14,109 nt of DNA from DATGHS01 sp035307785 (GTDB lineage Bacteria; Planctomycetota; Planctomycetia; Gemmatales; Gemmataceae). The notes below the pieces were generated by a model that searched no databases, was not told the origin of the DNA, and saw only the letters and a list, made by a program, of their open reading frames with translations. Where the stretch lies: contig DATGHS010000288.1 in the NCBI GenBank assembly GCA_035307785.1, forward strand, positions 1 through 14,109, in the 5' to 3' direction. Each line of letters starts with the position of its first letter. Position 1 is the stretch's first letter. Position numbers and translations under genes: made by a program. Positions 13,202-14,109 of the stretch are shown piece by piece.

Positions 13202-14109
13202 ATGCTCGGCCGCGTGCTAATGGGTCGCTACGAATTGAAACGCGTACTCGGTGAAGGCGGCATGGGCCGCGTTTACCTGGCCCGCGAGTTCAATCACGAA
13301 CGCTACGTGGTCGTGAAGATCATGCACGAGCACCTCGTGGCCGACGCCAAATCGCGCGATCGCTTCCTTCGCGAAACCGAATTGATGGGCCGATTCCGCC
13401 ACCCCAACATGGTGAATCTCCTCGATGCCGTCATCGACCAGTCGTGCGGCCCGTGCATCATCATGGAATTCATTCCGGGCATCGGCCTGGATGTGCTCCT
13501 CAAGAAGAACAAGCGCTTCACCCCGGCGCGCGTGGGCCGCTTTCTCGAGCAACTCTGCGACGTGCTGGAAGCGGCTCACAAACGCGGCATCATACACCGC
13601 GATCTCAAGCCGCCAAACCTGATGGTCATGCAGCCGGACAGCCCGCATGAGCGCATCAAAGTTATGGACTTCGGCCTGGCGAAGATTTGCCAGCATGAGA
13701 AAGGGAAAGAAGAGAAAATCACCGACCCGGCTCTGGAATATGCCGTGGGCACGCCGGGCTATATTTCGCCGGAGCAGGTGCGCGGTGAAGCGGTGGATCA
13801 CCGTAGCGATTTGTACAGCGTGGGCGTGATCGCCTATGAATTGTTGTCCGGCCGGCTGCCGTTCCAGCGCTCCACGCCGATGGACATGATGCTCGCCCAT
13901 GCCACGGAGATTCCGCCGACCTTTGCCGAGCTGGGGCTGAAAGACTGGGTGCCGCCAGCAGTGGAGGAAGTCGTGCTGTCGTGCCTGGACAAGCAGCCCG
14001 AGCAGCGGCCCCTTTCGGCTCATGATCTGCTCGAGCGCTACCTCGCAGCACTGGCTGCGCGCGAAGGGCCTGATGAAGAAGCAGAGCTTCTGGATGTGCT
14101 CCCCGCCGA
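13202..14109 (+). CDS. PknB-type serine/threonine protein kinase, 3' end missing
   Basis: The frame is open from the ATG at 13202 to the right edge, 302 complete codons, covering a whole kinase domain. Visible motifs are the glycine-rich loop GEGGMGRVY (17-25), the ATP-anchoring lysine K39 in VVVKI, the helix-C glutamate E58, the catalytic loop HRDLKPPN (132-139, D134), DFG at 156-158 and GTPGYISPEQ in the activation segment. All catalytic residues are present, so an active Hanks-type kinase is expected. HRDLKPPN has proline where Glu or Ser is more common. The C-terminal part, often a sensor, repeat or membrane region in planctomycetes, is off the window. A second ATG at 13220 is possible; AGAG lies 7 bases before 13202, and an in-frame stop at 13148 limits extension. 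Targets are unknown. Confidence 0.93.
   Translation, partial: MLGRVLMGRYELKRVLGEGGMGRVYLAREFNHERYVVVKIMHEHLVADAKSRDRFLRETELMGRFRHPNMVNLLDAVIDQSCGPCIIMEFIPGIGLDVLLKKNKRFTPARVGRFLEQLCDVLEAAHKRGIIHRDLKPPNLMVMQPDSPHERIKVMDFGLAKICQHEKGKEEKITDPALEYAVGTPGYISPEQVRGEAVDHRSDLYSVGVIAYELLSGRLPFQRSTPMDMMLAHATEIPPTFAELGLKDWVPPAVEEVVLSCLDKQPEQRPLSAHDLLERYLAALAAREGPDEEAELLDVLPA

Noticed and set aside
13217..14023. Minus-strand open frame of 268 codons opposite the kinase
   Set aside because: It lies entirely antisense to a kinase with all catalytic motifs intact. High GC content in third codon positions commonly opens such shadow frames, and the translation is His/Arg-rich with no domain.
1..14109. Defence system, prophage, integron or transposon content
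   Set aside because: Every long coding region belongs to housekeeping, transport, redox or signalling families. No nuclease, integrase, transposase, toxin pair or reverse transcriptase motif was found on either strand.

Overview
The window looks like a chromosomal stretch from a planctomycete, most likely a Gemmata- or Pirellula-like lineage. That reading is inference from gene content: an 830-residue Planctomycete/Verrucomicrobium-type dehydrogenase with HEAT-like repeats and a C-terminal heme site, a serine/threonine kinase of the bacterial PknB type, a ResB plus long-form CcsA cytochrome c maturation pair, and intergenic spaces packed with long imperfect palindromes. I see no rRNA, tRNA, transposase, integrase, CRISPR array or defence gene.

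Layout. The left part is on the + strand: the 3' end of a duplicated-domain, probably extracytoplasmic protein (2-724), then resB (772-2034) and ccsA (2031-3953), which overlap by 4 bases and form the System II cytochrome c assembly module. A gene-free spacer (3954-4363) with a stem-loop, a 21-bp-period tandem repeat and a terminator separates this from a small secreted CxxC protein on the - strand (4364-4678). A second spacer (4679-5148) carries a promoter-like site, an inverted repeat and a minus-strand terminator with no gene to serve. A + strand von Willebrand A protein (5149-6048) is convergent with - strand hemH (6100-7071).

The rest up to 12660 is on the - strand. In transcription order it reads: heme-binding dehydrogenase (12660-10168), cstA transporter (10071-7711), 7Fe ferredoxin (7505-7197) and ferrochelatase hemH (7071-6100). 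A 541-bp divergent region with a 10-bp-phased repeat separates the dehydrogenase from a + strand protein kinase (13202 to the right edge, truncated).

The theme is heme and redox: heme synthesis (hemH), cytochrome c assembly (resB, ccsA), a ferredoxin and a c-type heme dehydrogenase. These are ordinary families in a plausible housekeeping arrangement. The less ordinary signal lies between the genes. At least four unrelated long inverted repeats fill the spacers (4842-4913, 7076-7193, 7658-7746, 10085-10159). One of them supplies the last codons and stop of cstA, and another probably misleads start calling for the same gene. I found no clearly new multi-gene system; the repeats, the orphan terminator and the phased repeat upstream of the dehydrogenase are the best leads.
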